Positions 1 through 9,189 of a stretch of DNA of 64,000 nucleotides are shown one piece after another (within the stretch, counting starts at the first letter, position 1; every line of letters begins with the position of its first letter). A program made the position numbers and the translations under genes. This DNA is from Rhizobium sophoriradicis (lineage in GTDB: Bacteria; Pseudomonadota; Alphaproteobacteria; Rhizobiales; Rhizobiaceae): assembly GCF_003939025.1 (NCBI RefSeq), contig NZ_RQIH01000003.1, forward strand, positions 1 through 64,000, written 5' to 3'. The notes under the pieces were generated by a model, which did not search any database, had not been told where the DNA came from, and was given only the letters and a program-made list of their open reading frames with translations.

Positions 1-911
1 GCGCCATAGGAGAGCCGCTTGCCGCCCTCGAAGGTGCCGCGGATCGCCGGATGGGTCTTGAAGCGCTGGAATTCCTCGAACGGATAGAGATAGGGGTTCT
101 TGTAGTTCAGGTGGACGACAAAGCCGACCGCCACCAGATTGTCCTCCAGGTGATAGAGGAAGGAGCCGCCGCCGGTCTTCATGCCGAGCGGCCAGCCGAA
201 GGAGTGCTGCACCAGGCCCCGTTTGTGGTGCTCCGGCTTGACCTGCCAGAGCTCCTTGATGCCGATGCCGAATTTCTGCGGCTCGCGATCCTTCTGCAGG
301 TCGAACTTGGCGATCAGCTGCTTGGCGAGCGAACCGCGCACGCCCTCGCCGATCAGCGTATATTTGCCGCGCAATTCCATGCCGCGGGTATAGTTGGGGC
401 CAGGCTCGCCGTTCTTCTCGATGCCCATATCGCCGGTGGCAACGCCGATCACCGCGCCCTTGTCGTCGTAGAGCACTTCGGTGGCGGCAAAGCCCGGATA
501 GATCTCGACGCCGAGTTCTTCGGCCTTGCCGGCCAGCCAGCGACAGACATTGCCGAGCGAGACGATGTAGTTGCCGTGATTGTTCATCAACGGCGGCATC
601 ATGACATTCGGCAGGCGGATCGAGCCGGCCGGCCCGAGCAGCAGGAAATGGTCTGCGGTGACCTCGGTCTTGAAGGGATGATCGGCCTCATCGCGCCAGC
701 CCGGCAGCAGCCGGTCGATGCCAATAGGATCGACGACGGCGCCGGAGAGAATATGGGCGCCGACTTCCGAGCCCTTCTCCAGCACGACGACCGACAGTTC
801 CGGATTGACCTGCTTCAGCCGGATCGCCGCGGAAAGACCGGCAGGGCCGGCGCCGACGATCACGACGTCGAATTCCATGCTCTCGCGTTCGTCTGCGTGT
901 TCTTCCGTCAT
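1..911 (-). CDS. Electron transfer flavoprotein-ubiquinone oxidoreductase (partial, N-terminal part)
   Basis: The minus-strand frame opens at the ATG at 911 and runs off the left edge of the window, so only about 303 N-terminal residues are present. The protein has an FAD-binding GAGPAG motif within the first 30 residues, followed by the ETF-QO pattern of a GSxxGAHILSG-like segment and a conserved GIKELWQV stretch. ETF-QO is a membrane-associated flavoprotein/4Fe-4S enzyme that passes electrons from acyl-CoA dehydrogenases, via ETF, to ubiquinone. It lies just downstream of glutaryl-CoA and 3-hydroxyacyl-CoA dehydrogenase genes on the same strand, which fits a shared role in acyl-CoA oxidation. 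The iron-sulfur C-terminal domain is outside the window. Confidence 0.9.
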   Translation of the reverse strand, partial: MTEEHADERESMEFDVVIVGAGPAGLSAAIRLKQVNPELSVVVLEKGSEVGAHILSGAVVDPIGIDRLLPGWRDEADHPFKTEVTADHFLLLGPAGSIRLPNVMMPPLMNNHGNYIVSLGNVCRWLAGKAEELGVEIYPGFAATEVLYDDKGAVIGVATGDMGIEKNGEPGPNYTRGMELRGKYTLIGEGVRGSLAKQLIAKFDLQKDREPQKFGIGIKELWQVKPEHHKRGLVQHSFGWPLGMKTGGGSFLYHLEDNLVAVGFVVHLNYKNPYLYPFEEFQRFKTHPAIRGTFEGGKRLSYG

Positions 912-951
912 GATGGTTGCCTGCTAAGTCTCGATGTTGGAAAGGATGGGA

Positions 952-1839
952 TCAGCGAGTAGCTCGAGCCGGAACGTACCTGTAGTCGTAGAACCCGCGT
1001 TGTGCCTTGCGACCGAGCCAGCCCGCTTCCACATATTTGACCAGCAGCGGGCACGGCCGGTATTTGCTGTCAGCCAGTCCTTCATGAAGGACCTGCATGA
1101 TGGAAAGGCATGTGTCCAGGCCGATGAAGTCGGCCAATTCGAGCGGCCCCATCGGATGATTGGCGCCAAGCTTCATGCCGGTGTCTATCGCCTCCACGTT
1201 TCCGACGCCCTCATAGAGCGTGTAGATCGCTTCGTTGATCATCGGGATGAGAACGCGGTTGACGATGAACGCCGGAAAATCCTCGGAAACGGTGACGGTC
1301 TTGCCGATGGATTCGGCGAAAGCCTTGGCTGTGGCGAAGGTCTCTTGATCGGTTCCGATGCCGCGAACCAGCTCGACCAGCTTCATAACCGGTACGGGGT
1401 TCATGAAGTGTATCCCTATAAAACGATGGGGTCTGTCGGTTGACGCGGCGAGCCGCGTGATGGAGAGCGACGATGTATTCGTCGCCAGGATCGCGTCGGG
1501 CTTCAGAACGGTGCATACGTCCGTGAAGACCTTCCTCTTGATGTGTTCATTCTCGCTGACCGCTTCGATGACCAAATCGGCGCTCGCCAGGTCCGGGAGG
1601 GAGAACGCGCCCTTGATCCGGGAGATCGCCTGCTCGGCCGCCTCGCCCGGCATTTTGCCGGTTTCGACCTGACGTCCGAAATAACAGGCACTCGCTTCGA
1701 GGCTCGCGCGGATCCGATCTTTGTCGAGATCGTAAACCAAGGCCTCATACCCATGTTTCGCCACGACTTCCGCGACCCCGGTCCCCATCTGGCCGGCGCC
1801 AATGACGGCGACGGTCGAAATCTTATTCGCTATAGGCAT
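952..1839 (-). CDS. 3-hydroxyacyl-CoA (3-hydroxybutyryl-CoA) dehydrogenase
   Basis: A 295-residue NAD-dependent dehydrogenase that oxidises an L-3-hydroxyacyl-CoA to the 3-ketoacyl-CoA. The Rossmann motif GAGQMG lies at residues 14-19, and the family signature HFMNPVPVMKLVE with its catalytic histidine lies near the middle. The C-terminal half carries the helical dimerisation domain (NRVLIPMINEA, GANHPMGPLELADFIGLD). I chose the ATG at 1839 because a GAGAGG ribosome site precedes it; the frame stays open to 1896, but the extra 19 residues are unlike the family. It follows the glutaryl-CoA dehydrogenase gene by 57 bases, so the two are probably cotranscribed and act in the same glutarate/aromatic acyl-CoA route. 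Confidence 0.9.
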   Translation of the reverse strand: MPIANKISTVAVIGAGQMGTGVAEVVAKHGYEALVYDLDKDRIRASLEASACYFGRQVETGKMPGEAAEQAISRIKGAFSLPDLASADLVIEAVSENEHIKRKVFTDVCTVLKPDAILATNTSSLSITRLAASTDRPHRFIGIHFMNPVPVMKLVELVRGIGTDQETFATAKAFAESIGKTVTVSEDFPAFIVNRVLIPMINEAIYTLYEGVGNVEAIDTGMKLGANHPMGPLELADFIGLDTCLSIMQVLHEGLADSKYRPCPLLVKYVEAGWLGRKAQRGFYDYRYVPARATR

Positions 1840-1896
1840 GCTGCCTCTCGTTAATCCGGAGATGGAGGGTCGATCTGCGCCGAACATATTGCGCAA

Positions 1897-3081
1897 TCAG
1901 AAGAAAGCCTGGAGGCCCGTCTGGGCGCGTCCAAGGATCAGGGCATGGACGTCGTGGGTGCCCTCGTAGGTATTGACCGTCTCCAGGTTCTGCGCGTGGC
2001 GCATGACATGGTATTCGATCTGAATGCCGTTGCCGCCGTGCATATCCCGGGCGTGCCGCGCTATTTCAAGCGCCTTTCCGCAATTGTTGCGCTTGACGAG
2101 CGAGACCATTTCCGGGGCCATCTTGTGCTCATCCATCAGCCGGCCGACGCGAAGCGAGCCCTGCAGTCCAAGGGTGATCTCGGTCATCATATCGGCAAGC
2201 TTCTTTTGATAAAGCTGCATCCCTGCAAGCGGTTTGCCGAACTGCTTGCGGTCCAGACCGTATTGACGCGCACGGAACCAGCAGTCCTCGGCAGCTCCCA
2301 TGACGCCCCAGGAGATGCCGTAACGGGCCCGGTTGAGGCAGCCGAACGGTCCCTTGAGACCGGAAACACCGGGCAGAATTGCATCCTCCGTGACTTCGAC
2401 ACCGTCCATCACGATTTCGCCCGTGATCGAGGCCCGCAGCGAAAGCTTGCCGCCGATCTTCGGAGCCGAAAGGCCCTTCATGCCCTTCTCGAGAACAAAA
2501 CCGCGAATTTCGTTGTTGTGAGCCTCAGACTTTGCCCAGACGACGAAGACATCGGCAATCGGCGAGTTCGAGATCCACATCTTCGAGCCGCGCAATCGGT
2601 AGCCGCCCGTAATTTTCTCGGCACGGGTTTTCATGCCGCCGGGATCGGAGCCGGCGTCAGGCTCGGTCAGGCCGAAACAGCCGATCAGCTCACCCGAAAC
2701 GAGGCCCGGCAGGTACTTCTTCTTCTGCTCGTCGGAGCCGTAGGCGAAGATCGGGTAAATGACCAACGAGGACTGCACGCTCATCATCGAGCGATATCCG
2801 GAGTCGATGCGCTCGACCTCGCGAGCGACCAGGCCATAAGCGACGTAGGAGGCGTTCGCGGCCCCGTACTCTTCCGGCAGCGTCACACCGAGGAGGCCGG
2901 TCTGCCCCATCAACCTGAACAATTCGGGGTCGGTCGCTTCTTCGAGATAGGCTTCCTGGACACGCGGCAGGAGTTCGGATTCTGCGAAAGCCGCCGCGGA
3001 CTCGCGGATCATCCGTTCATCTTCGGTCAGCTGGTCGTCGAGCAGAAAGGGGTCATTCCAAGAAAAGGCCAAGGTCGTCAT
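1897..3081 (-). CDS. Glutaryl-CoA dehydrogenase (acyl-CoA dehydrogenase family)
   Basis: A 394-residue flavoenzyme that dehydrogenates and decarboxylates glutaryl-CoA to crotonyl-CoA in lysine, tryptophan and aromatic degradation, passing electrons to ETF. Visible features are the FAD-binding stretch [31 protein letters not shown], the core [13 protein letters not shown], and the C-terminal [17 protein letters not shown], whose glutamate at residue 373 is the expected catalytic base. The length is typical. It is transcribed divergently from the LysR gene at 3190, across a 108-base gap, which suggests LysR control. Downstream on the same strand is a 3-hydroxyacyl-CoA dehydrogenase that could act on a later intermediate. 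Confidence 0.93.
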   Translation of the reverse strand: MTTLAFSWNDPFLLDDQLTEDERMIRESAAAFAESELLPRVQEAYLEEATDPELFRLMGQTGLLGVTLPEEYGAANASYVAYGLVAREVERIDSGYRSMMSVQSSLVIYPIFAYGSDEQKKKYLPGLVSGELIGCFGLTEPDAGSDPGGMKTRAEKITGGYRLRGSKMWISNSPIADVFVVWAKSEAHNNEIRGFVLEKGMKGLSAPKIGGKLSLRASITGEIVMDGVEVTEDAILPGVSGLKGPFGCLNRARYGISWGVMGAAEDCWFRARQYGLDRKQFGKPLAGMQLYQKKLADMMTEITLGLQGSLRVGRLMDEHKMAPEMVSLVKRNNCGKALEIARHARDMHGGNGIQIEYHVMRHAQNLETVNTYEGTHDVHALILGRAQTGLQAFF

Positions 3082-3189
3082 CCTCCCGTTGAGGTTTTTG
3101 GCAATTCGAATTTGATGGGATTAAAGCCGCTTTTGGGCGATTGACAAAGCGAGCTTTACTCATCGGCCTATGAGCTCTAGTAATAGCCA

Positions 3190-4125
3190 ATGGCAAACCT
3201 CTCTCGAAGACTCCTTCCCTCGACCTCCGCTCTCGCAGCTTTCGATTCCGTCGCGCGGCTGAGCACCTTCTCTGCGGCGGCTGAGGAACTTTCCCTGACT
3301 CAGGGCGCCATCAGTCGGCAAATTGCCGGATTGGAAGAACAACTCGGCGTTTTACTGTTCGAGCGCACAAGCCGCGGCGTCATTCTCACAGAGGCCGGCA
3401 CTGATTATGCGCGGGCTATCGCCATCGCTCTGGCGGAAATCCGCTCCGCTTCGCTGCACGCCATGACCAAACAGCATAATGATCAACTCAATCTCGCCAT
3501 CCTGCCAACATTCGGCACACGCTGGCTGATGCCACGCATTCCGCAGTTTGTCGCCAGACATCCCGAGATCACATTGAACTTCGCAACGCGCATAGGAATG
3601 TTCGATTTCGACCGCGACGACATAGACATGGCGATCCATATCGGCCAGCCTGATTGGCCGGGTGCGGAAAGCACCTTTCTCATGGAGGAGATGGTGGCAC
3701 CGGTCGCGTCCCCGTCTTTTCTGAGTTCGCATCCCATAGCGAAGCCTGAAGATCTGCTTCGCCTTCCGTTGTTGCAGATGGCGTCCCGTCCGGGTGCGTG
3801 GAACCATTTTTTCGAGAGCCTCGAGGTCAACGGCACCCCATCGCAGGCCATGCGGTTCGAACAGTTCAGCAACGTAGCCCAAGCCTGCATTGCCGGACTG
3901 GGGCTCGCCTTGATGCCGCTTTTCCTCATCGACTCCGAGCTTGCGAATGGCCAGCTGGTCCAAGCCTTCCCGCATCAGGTCAAAAGCCCCAGTGCCTATT
4001 ATGCGGTCGCGCCACTTAGCAGGAAGGACTTCCGTCCTGTCGTCGCGTTCCGCGCATGGCTTCTGGAAGAGGTCGAGCGCTACCAGGAAAGCGCGGCCGC
4101 TGATGCGCGAGCATGTTTGCGATAG
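3190..4125 (+). CDS. LysR-family transcriptional regulator (GcvA-like)
   Basis: A 311-residue LysR regulator. The N-terminal winged helix-turn-helix occupies about residues 10-70 (ALAAFDSVARLSTFSAAAEE, then LTQGAISRQIAGLEEQLG), and the remainder is a LysR-type effector-binding domain. The subgroup resembles GcvA/AmpR-type regulators. The gene is divergent from glutaryl-CoA dehydrogenase, the classic arrangement for an activator of the neighbouring catabolic gene. The start ATG has only a weak ribosome site. The effector cannot be read from sequence; glutarate or glutaryl-CoA is a reasonable guess from context only. Confidence 0.88.
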   Translation: MANLSRRLLPSTSALAAFDSVARLSTFSAAAEELSLTQGAISRQIAGLEEQLGVLLFERTSRGVILTEAGTDYARAIAIALAEIRSASLHAMTKQHNDQLNLAILPTFGTRWLMPRIPQFVARHPEITLNFATRIGMFDFDRDDIDMAIHIGQPDWPGAESTFLMEEMVAPVASPSFLSSHPIAKPEDLLRLPLLQMASRPGAWNHFFESLEVNGTPSQAMRFEQFSNVAQACIAGLGLALMPLFLIDSELANGQLVQAFPHQVKSPSAYYAVAPLSRKDFRPVVAFRAWLLEEVERYQESAAADARACLR

Positions 4126-4206
4126 CAGCCGCTCGCGCCCATTTGCGCCTCCGCTCATGATCGATTGCGAGCATCCTTGACTCTTCAGGGAACTCCTGCC
4201 ACGTTA

Positions 4207-4220
4207 TGCTAACGTTAGCA
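4207..4220. promoter_or_regulatory. LacI-type operator, copy 1 (upstream of ppc)
   Basis: The 14-base perfect palindrome TGCTAACGTTAGCA with the central CG typical of LacI-family operators. It ends 14 bases before the PEP carboxylase start. The same sequence, or a near copy, precedes five other units between 7 and 21.7 kb, so it is probably bound by the LacI-family protein encoded at 19022-20023. Confidence 0.8.
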
Positions 4221-4234
4221 CAAGGAGCGGACAT

Positions 4235-7018
4235 TTGCATCTTCAGTTGAAGAAAGCAAGCATGCAGGGAAGACGCCTCACGGCCAGCAGGGCTTTGGTG
4301 AGGGACGTTCGCCTCCTCGGCCGCCTGTTATGCGAGGCTATAGAAGCAAGCGACGGCAAGGAGGCCCGCGAGATTGTGGAACAGGTCCGCACTCTCTCGA
4401 TTGCCGGCCGCAGAAAGACCAGTCCGCGCCTGAACGAGAAGCTCGCCCCCTTCTGCGCAGACATGCCTCCCCGCACCCTCAAGCGCGTGATCCGCGCGTT
4501 CAGCCAGTTCTCGCAGCTCGTGAACATTGCAGAAGACGCTCATCAGGCCAGGGTGCAGCGCTTCAGCATCGCCGATGGCGAACCCGCCATGCCGGGGACG
4601 ATTGCCAGATCGCTGTCTGTCCTGGCCGCCGCCGGCGTAGAGGCGGAAGCTATTCGCAAGCTGCTCGTTGAAGCGGTCGTCTCGCCTGTTTTCACGGCGC
4701 ATCCGACCGAGGTTCGGCGAAAGAGCGTGATCGACATCGAACAGCAGCTGGCACAATGCTTGAGCCGGCTCGAGCAGGCCGGCCTGACCGCGCAGGAGAC
4801 CGATCGATATCAGGCAGATTTGGAAAGAGCGACGACGACCCTTTGGCAGACGAACAGCTTGCGAGGTCGGCGACTGCAGGTCGTGGATGAAATCCTCAAT
4901 GGCCTGTCCTATTACGACAGCACCATTTTCCGGGTTATCCCGGAAGTTTATGAGGGTCTCGAAAATCAACTCCGAGGCTCGCCTTGGAGGTTTGCTCAAG
5001 ACGCGCTGCCGCCATTCCTGCGCATGGGTTCCTGGATCGGCGGCGACCGGGATGGCAACCCTTTTGTCAACGGCGAGACCCTCAGGGAAGCGCTCCGGCT
5101 GCAGAGCGAGAGGGTTTTCTCCTTCTATCTCGGAGAACTCCACAGCCTTGGCGCCGAACTTTCTTTGGATGATCGGTATGTAAAAGTCTCGCAGAAACTC
5201 CAGCGGCTTGCGACCGACTCTCCCGATCGATCGGAGCAGCGCCGGCACGAGCCGTATCGCCTGGCGATCTCGGGCATGTATGCTCGCCTGGCGGCCACTG
5301 CACGGAAGTTCGGCAGTACGGAATTGGTTCGCGAGCCTGTGGCGGCCGCCCCCTGCTATCTGTGCCCTGCCGAGTTCGCCGAAGACCTGGCAACGATCGG
5401 CAAATCCTTGATCGCCAATGGCGCAGGAAAGATCGCCGCTGGCAAATTGCGGAGCCTCCAACGCGCCGTCGACGTCTTCGGCTTTCACCTTGTGAGCCTC
5501 GATCTGAGACAGAATTCCGAGGTTCATCAGCGCGTCGTTCATGAGCTTTTCGAGAAGGTGCGGCCCGGCACAGGCTACGAGGCGCTCGCCGAAAGTGACA
5601 AGATCCACTTGCTGACGGAGGAGCTTCGGTCTTCCCAGCTGCTGGTGACATCGCTCAAGACCTATTCGGCCGAGACGATGTCGGAGCTTTCCGTGCTGCG
5701 TGAGGCTGCCGAAGCCCATAAGCGCTACGGCCGCGCCAGCATCCCCAATTACATCATCTCGAAGGCCGGAAGCGCTTCCGACCTTCTGGAGGTCATGGTG
5801 CTATTTCGGGAAGTCGGACTGTTCCGGCCCGATGAACCCGAAGCAGCCTCAGTCAACATCATACCGCTTTTCGAAACGATCTCCGACCTCCGCAGCTCGC
5901 ATGACGTGATGCAGACGGTTTTGGCCATCGAAGCCTATCGGACATACCAGGGTGCACTCGGCGGCAAGCAGGAGATCATGCTCGGCTACTCCGACAGCAA
6001 CAAGGATGGCGGATATCTGACGTCGGGATGGGAGCTGTACAAGGCGGAGATGGCCTTTATTCAGCTCTTCGACCGTGAAGGCATTCGCCTCAGCCTGTTT
6101 CACGGCCGCGGCGGTTCCGTGGGCCGCGGCGGCGGTCCAAGCTATGAGGCGATCACCGCCCTGCCCGCCGGCGCGGTTGCCGGATCGATTCGGCTGACGG
6201 AGCAAGGTGAAGTCATAGCGGCGAAATATTCCAATCCGGCACTCGGCCGCAGGAACCTGGAACTTCTTATCGCCGCGACTTTGGAAGCCTCCTTGCTGCC
6301 TTCCGACGCACAAGAACCGGATCCCGAATTTCTCCACGCCATGGAGGAGCTGTCCGGACTGGCTTTCGGCGCCTATCGCTGCCTGGTTTACGAGACCGAG
6401 GGATTTGAACGCTTCTTCTGGGAAGCCACGATCATTGGCGAAATCGCAAAACTGAACATCGGCAGCCGTCCGGCCTCACGCAGCTCGTCACGTCGCATCG
6501 AAGATCTTCGGGCGATCCCCTGGGTGTTCGGCTGGTCGCAGAGCCGCATCATGTTGCCGGGCTGGTTTGGTTTTGGCTCGGCCGTCGAACAGTGGCTGAC
6601 TGGACATCCCGACGGGCTGCCAACTCTGCAAAGAATGCATCGGGACTGGCCTTTCTTCCAGACGCTGATCGCCAACATGGAGATGGTGCTGGCAAAAACC
6701 AACATGGCGATCGCGGCGCGGTACGTGAACCTCACCCCTGACGCACCCGCGCATGAGAAGATCTTCGCACGCATAAAAGACGAATGGGAAGCGACAACCG
6801 CTGCCCTGCTCGGCATAACCGATCAGGCCTCGCTGCTGGAGAACAATCCGGCGCTGAAGCAGTCGATCCATCATCGCTTTCCATGCCTCGATCCGCTTAA
6901 TCACATGCAGATCGACCTTCTTCGCCGCCACCGTGCCGGAGAACGAGATCAGGACACCGAAGAGGCGCTGCACCTGACAATCAACGGAATTGCCGCGGGG
7001 CTGCGAAACAGCGGGTAG
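4235..7018 (+). CDS. ppc: Phosphoenolpyruvate carboxylase
   Basis: A 927-residue enzyme that carboxylates PEP with bicarbonate to oxaloacetate. Family signatures are intact: FTAHPTE with the catalytic histidine at residue 156, GYSDSNKDGG with lysine 590, FHGRGGSVGRGGGP from residue 622, LRAIPWVFGWSQSR, and a C-terminal GIAAGLRNSG. I chose the TTG at 4235 because an AAGGAG site at 4222-4227 lies 7 bases upstream; the next ATG, at 4262, has no comparable site. It stands alone behind a LacI-type operator, in a catabolic cluster that also encodes an enolase paralog, a 2-hydroxyacid dehydrogenase and a kinase. This suggests a dedicated pathway role rather than general anaplerosis. Whether the genome has another ppc cannot be seen here. 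Confidence 0.93.
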   Translation: MHLQLKKASMQGRRLTASRALVRDVRLLGRLLCEAIEASDGKEAREIVEQVRTLSIAGRRKTSPRLNEKLAPFCADMPPRTLKRVIRAFSQFSQLVNIAEDAHQARVQRFSIADGEPAMPGTIARSLSVLAAAGVEAEAIRKLLVEAVVSPVFTAHPTEVRRKSVIDIEQQLAQCLSRLEQAGLTAQETDRYQADLERATTTLWQTNSLRGRRLQVVDEILNGLSYYDSTIFRVIPEVYEGLENQLRGSPWRFAQDALPPFLRMGSWIGGDRDGNPFVNGETLREALRLQSERVFSFYLGELHSLGAELSLDDRYVKVSQKLQRLATDSPDRSEQRRHEPYRLAISGMYARLAATARKFGSTELVREPVAAAPCYLCPAEFAEDLATIGKSLIANGAGKIAAGKLRSLQRAVDVFGFHLVSLDLRQNSEVHQRVVHELFEKVRPGTGYEALAESDKIHLLTEELRSSQLLVTSLKTYSAETMSELSVLREAAEAHKRYGRASIPNYIISKAGSASDLLEVMVLFREVGLFRPDEPEAASVNIIPLFETISDLRSSHDVMQTVLAIEAYRTYQGALGGKQEIMLGYSDSNKDGGYLTSGWELYKAEMAFIQLFDREGIRLSLFHGRGGSVGRGGGPSYEAITALPAGAVAGSIRLTEQGEVIAAKYSNPALGRRNLELLIAATLEASLLPSDAQEPDPEFLHAMEELSGLAFGAYRCLVYETEGFERFFWEATIIGEIAKLNIGSRPASRSSSRRIEDLRAIPWVFGWSQSRIMLPGWFGFGSAVEQWLTGHPDGLPTLQRMHRDWPFFQTLIANMEMVLAKTNMAIAARYVNLTPDAPAHEKIFARIKDEWEATTAALLGITDQASLLENNPALKQSIHHRFPCLDPLNHMQIDLLRRHRAGERDQDTEEALHLTINGIAAGLRNSG

Positions 7019-7072
7019 CCAACCGCAATGCGGATGGCATTCGCTTTTTTCTTGACCTCGGCAAAACTGTTG

Positions 7073-7086
7073 CGCTAACGTTCGCA
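7073..7086. promoter_or_regulatory. LacI-type operator, copy 2 (upstream of hydroxyacid dehydrogenase)
   Basis: CGCTAACGTTCGCA matches the operator consensus apart from one base in the right half of the 12-base core. A TTGACC hexamer at 7052-7057 lies 17 bases before CTAACG (7075-7080), so the operator would cover the -10 region of the promoter for the 7104-9083 pair. Confidence 0.72.
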
Positions 7087-7103
7087 CAAATTGGGAGGAA
7101 ATC

Positions 7104-8066
7104 ATGACACGGACCGTGCTGTTGACGGACTACGCCTGGCCGGATGACAAGGTGGAGCGGGAGGTGATCGAGCGGGCCGGGTTTACCCTCGTCAGCGGCC
7201 CCGCCGAGCCGTCGCCCCCTGCTGAGATCGACGCTTTGGCTGCAGAGCATCGTCCGGACGCTATCCTGACCTGCTGGGCTCAGGTCAGCGCGACGGCGAT
7301 CGCCGCCTCGCCTAATCTCAAGATCGTCGCGCGCCTTGGAGTTGGCCTGGACAATATTGCAGTCGATGCAGCGACGGAGCGGGGGATCTGGGTCACGAAC
7401 GTTCCCGACTATTGCGTTGCAGAAGTGTCCGACCACGCCGTCGGTTTCGCAATTACCTGGGCGCGCGGCCTTGTCCACTTCGATCGTGAAGTTCGCGATG
7501 GGCGCTGGGACCCCGCCTCTGCAAATCTGCGCAGGCTTTCGGAACTGACCTGCGGCATCGTTGGCTTCGGCCGCATCGGCCGCGCGACGGCAGCAAAGAT
7601 GCAGGCGCTGGGATGCCGCGTGTCGGCCCACGACCCCTATGCCTCGAATGCCCCCGCCGGCGTGGAGCTTACCGACTTCGATACGCTGCTGGCCAGGAGC
7701 GATATCGTCATCGTCCATGCGCCGCTTTCGCCCGCGACCCGCCACCTGATCAACAAAGACGCTATCTTGAAGATGCGTCGTGGAAGCTTGCTGATCAACG
7801 TCAGCCGAGGCGGCGTCGTGGATACTGCCGCCGTGATCGAGGGGCTGGCGTCCGGCATTCTGAGCGGTGTCGGCCTTGATGTGCTCGAGGATGAACCACG
7901 CGTGCCGGCGGAGCTGATCGCTCACCCCGGCGCGATGATCACGCCGCATGTCGCCTTCTCCTCGGATGCTTCGCTGATCGAACTGCGTCGCCGGGCCGCG
8001 GAGGAAGTCGTCAGGGTTCTTTCCGGAGAGATGCCCGAACAAGCCCGCAACAGCCCCCGCCGCTAA
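7104..8066 (+). CDS. D-isomer-specific 2-hydroxyacid dehydrogenase
   Basis: A 320-residue NAD(P)-dependent dehydrogenase of the glycerate/phosphoglycerate/CtBP-like family, interconverting a 2-ketoacid and a D-2-hydroxyacid. The nucleotide-binding loop GFGRIG lies near residue 153. The expected catalytic arginine is in NVSRGG, the glutamate in GLDVLEDEP and the histidine in TPHVAFSS. The start ATG has a strong GGGAGGAAATC ribosome site. It is followed after 21 bases by the APH-fold kinase gene and preceded by a LacI-type operator. One attractive but unproven idea is that it makes a D-2-hydroxyacid such as glycerate, or a relative, for the adjacent kinase. Formate, phosphonate or lactate specificity cannot be excluded. 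Confidence 0.88.
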   Translation: MTRTVLLTDYAWPDDKVEREVIERAGFTLVSGPAEPSPPAEIDALAAEHRPDAILTCWAQVSATAIAASPNLKIVARLGVGLDNIAVDAATERGIWVTNVPDYCVAEVSDHAVGFAITWARGLVHFDREVRDGRWDPASANLRRLSELTCGIVGFGRIGRATAAKMQALGCRVSAHDPYASNAPAGVELTDFDTLLARSDIVIVHAPLSPATRHLINKDAILKMRRGSLLINVSRGGVVDTAAVIEGLASGILSGVGLDVLEDEPRVPAELIAHPGAMITPHVAFSSDASLIELRRRAAEEVVRVLSGEMPEQARNSPRR

Positions 8067-8087
8067 CGCAGCAAGGACAATAGTTTT

Positions 8088-9083
8088 ATGTCTGTAGCCG
8101 AGATGATGATTTTCGACGATTTCCTGCTGAAGAGCGGCCTGAAGAGCGCTTCCGAGGAGGCGGTCTACAAGCCCCTGACGGGTGGTGTTTCCTCAGATAT
8201 CTACCGCGTGGAGCTCCCCGGCCGGCTCATCTGCGTGAAACGCGCACTGGCCAAGCTTAAAGTATCTGCCGATTGGCAGGCGCCGGTGTCGCGAAATGTA
8301 TACGAATGGAACTGGATTTCCTTCGTGGCGGAGCATTTCCCTTCTGCCGTTCCGAAGCCTCTCGCGCACGACGAGTCGTGTGGTATTTTCGCAATGGAGT
8401 TTCTGCCGAGCGACGAGTACCCGCTGTGGAAGACCAGCCTGCTTCAAGGAAGCGTCGACCGAATGGCAGCAGAGGTCACAGGCCGGCGGATCGGGCAGAT
8501 CCATTCCGTGAGCGCCCGCACATCGGGCTTATCGGACAAATTTGACTCTGGACCGAATTTCTATGCGCTCCGGCTTGAGCCCTACCTGGTTGCGACTGCC
8601 GCCAAACATCCCTTCGTCAGCGATCGCCTCGCCGAGCTCGTTCAGCGCACGGCGGAAACAAAGCTGGCGCTCGTCCACGGCGACGTCAGCCCGAAGAACA
8701 TCCTGCTGGGCAAGAACGGACCTGTGTTCCTGGATGCCGAATGCGCCTGGTTCGGTGATCCGGCTTTCGACCTGGCCTTCTGCCTGAACCATCTGTTGTT
8801 GAAGAAGATCGTTGCGGAAAAGGCGGCATCTGAGCTCGCATCGTCATTTGCGGCTTTGACCGCAGCCTACATGGATCAGGTCGATTGGGAGGATCGGGAC
8901 GCTCTCGAGGCTCGGGCCGCAAGCCTGCTGCCCGCACTCTTCCTCGCCCGGATCGACGGCAAATCGCCCGTCGAATACATAACCGACGAATGCCAGCGCG
9001 AAGCTATCCGCAAAGCCGCCATTCCGTTGATCGCATCGCCTCCGCAAAAGCTTGCTGACGTGGCGCAGGCCTGGTTTTCTTAA
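8088..9083 (+). CDS. APH/choline-kinase-fold phosphotransferase
   Basis: A 331-residue protein of the aminoglycoside phosphotransferase (APH) superfamily of small-molecule kinases. It has a glycine-rich loop (PLTGGVSSDIYRVE), a candidate ATP-binding lysine in LICVKRA, the Brenner motif LVHGDVSPKNILL with catalytic aspartate and asparagine, and the metal-binding segment FLDAECAWFGDPAFDLAF. All core kinase residues appear present, so it is probably active. It is the second gene of the operator-controlled pair with the 2-hydroxyacid dehydrogenase, so a hydroxyacid or a related pathway intermediate is a more likely substrate than an antibiotic. The substrate is unknown. Confidence 0.82.
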   Translation: MSVAEMMIFDDFLLKSGLKSASEEAVYKPLTGGVSSDIYRVELPGRLICVKRALAKLKVSADWQAPVSRNVYEWNWISFVAEHFPSAVPKPLAHDESCGIFAMEFLPSDEYPLWKTSLLQGSVDRMAAEVTGRRIGQIHSVSARTSGLSDKFDSGPNFYALRLEPYLVATAAKHPFVSDRLAELVQRTAETKLALVHGDVSPKNILLGKNGPVFLDAECAWFGDPAFDLAFCLNHLLLKKIVAEKAASELASSFAALTAAYMDQVDWEDRDALEARAASLLPALFLARIDGKSPVEYITDECQREAIRKAAIPLIASPPQKLADVAQAWFS

Positions 9084-9100
9084 GGAAGCCAGGTGCTTCC
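9084..9100. terminator. Weak hairpin between convergent genes
   Basis: GGAAGC and GCTTCC arms around a 5-base loop lie just after the kinase stop, between two convergent units. There is no clear T-run on either side, so a terminator role is tentative. Confidence 0.3.
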
Positions 9101-9189
9101 GGAGCGGTTGCGCTTTCCACTTCGAATGAAAAAGAAAAAGCCACCGCGCTGTGTTCGCGATGGCCGACGAAGTCTTGCTCTGCTTCGGC

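Noticed and set aside
51..962. 303-codon plus-strand frame at the left edge
   Set aside because: Antisense to the ETF-QO gene, which has an FAD motif and a proper start at 911.
7027..7050. Short hairpin plus T-run after ppc as a terminator
   Set aside because: The stem is only 5 base pairs and is separated from the T-run by 3 unpaired bases; too weak to call.
8088..9083. Aminoglycoside resistance gene
   Set aside because: The APH fold is shared by many metabolic kinases; the operon with a hydroxyacid dehydrogenase and the LacI operator point to catabolism.
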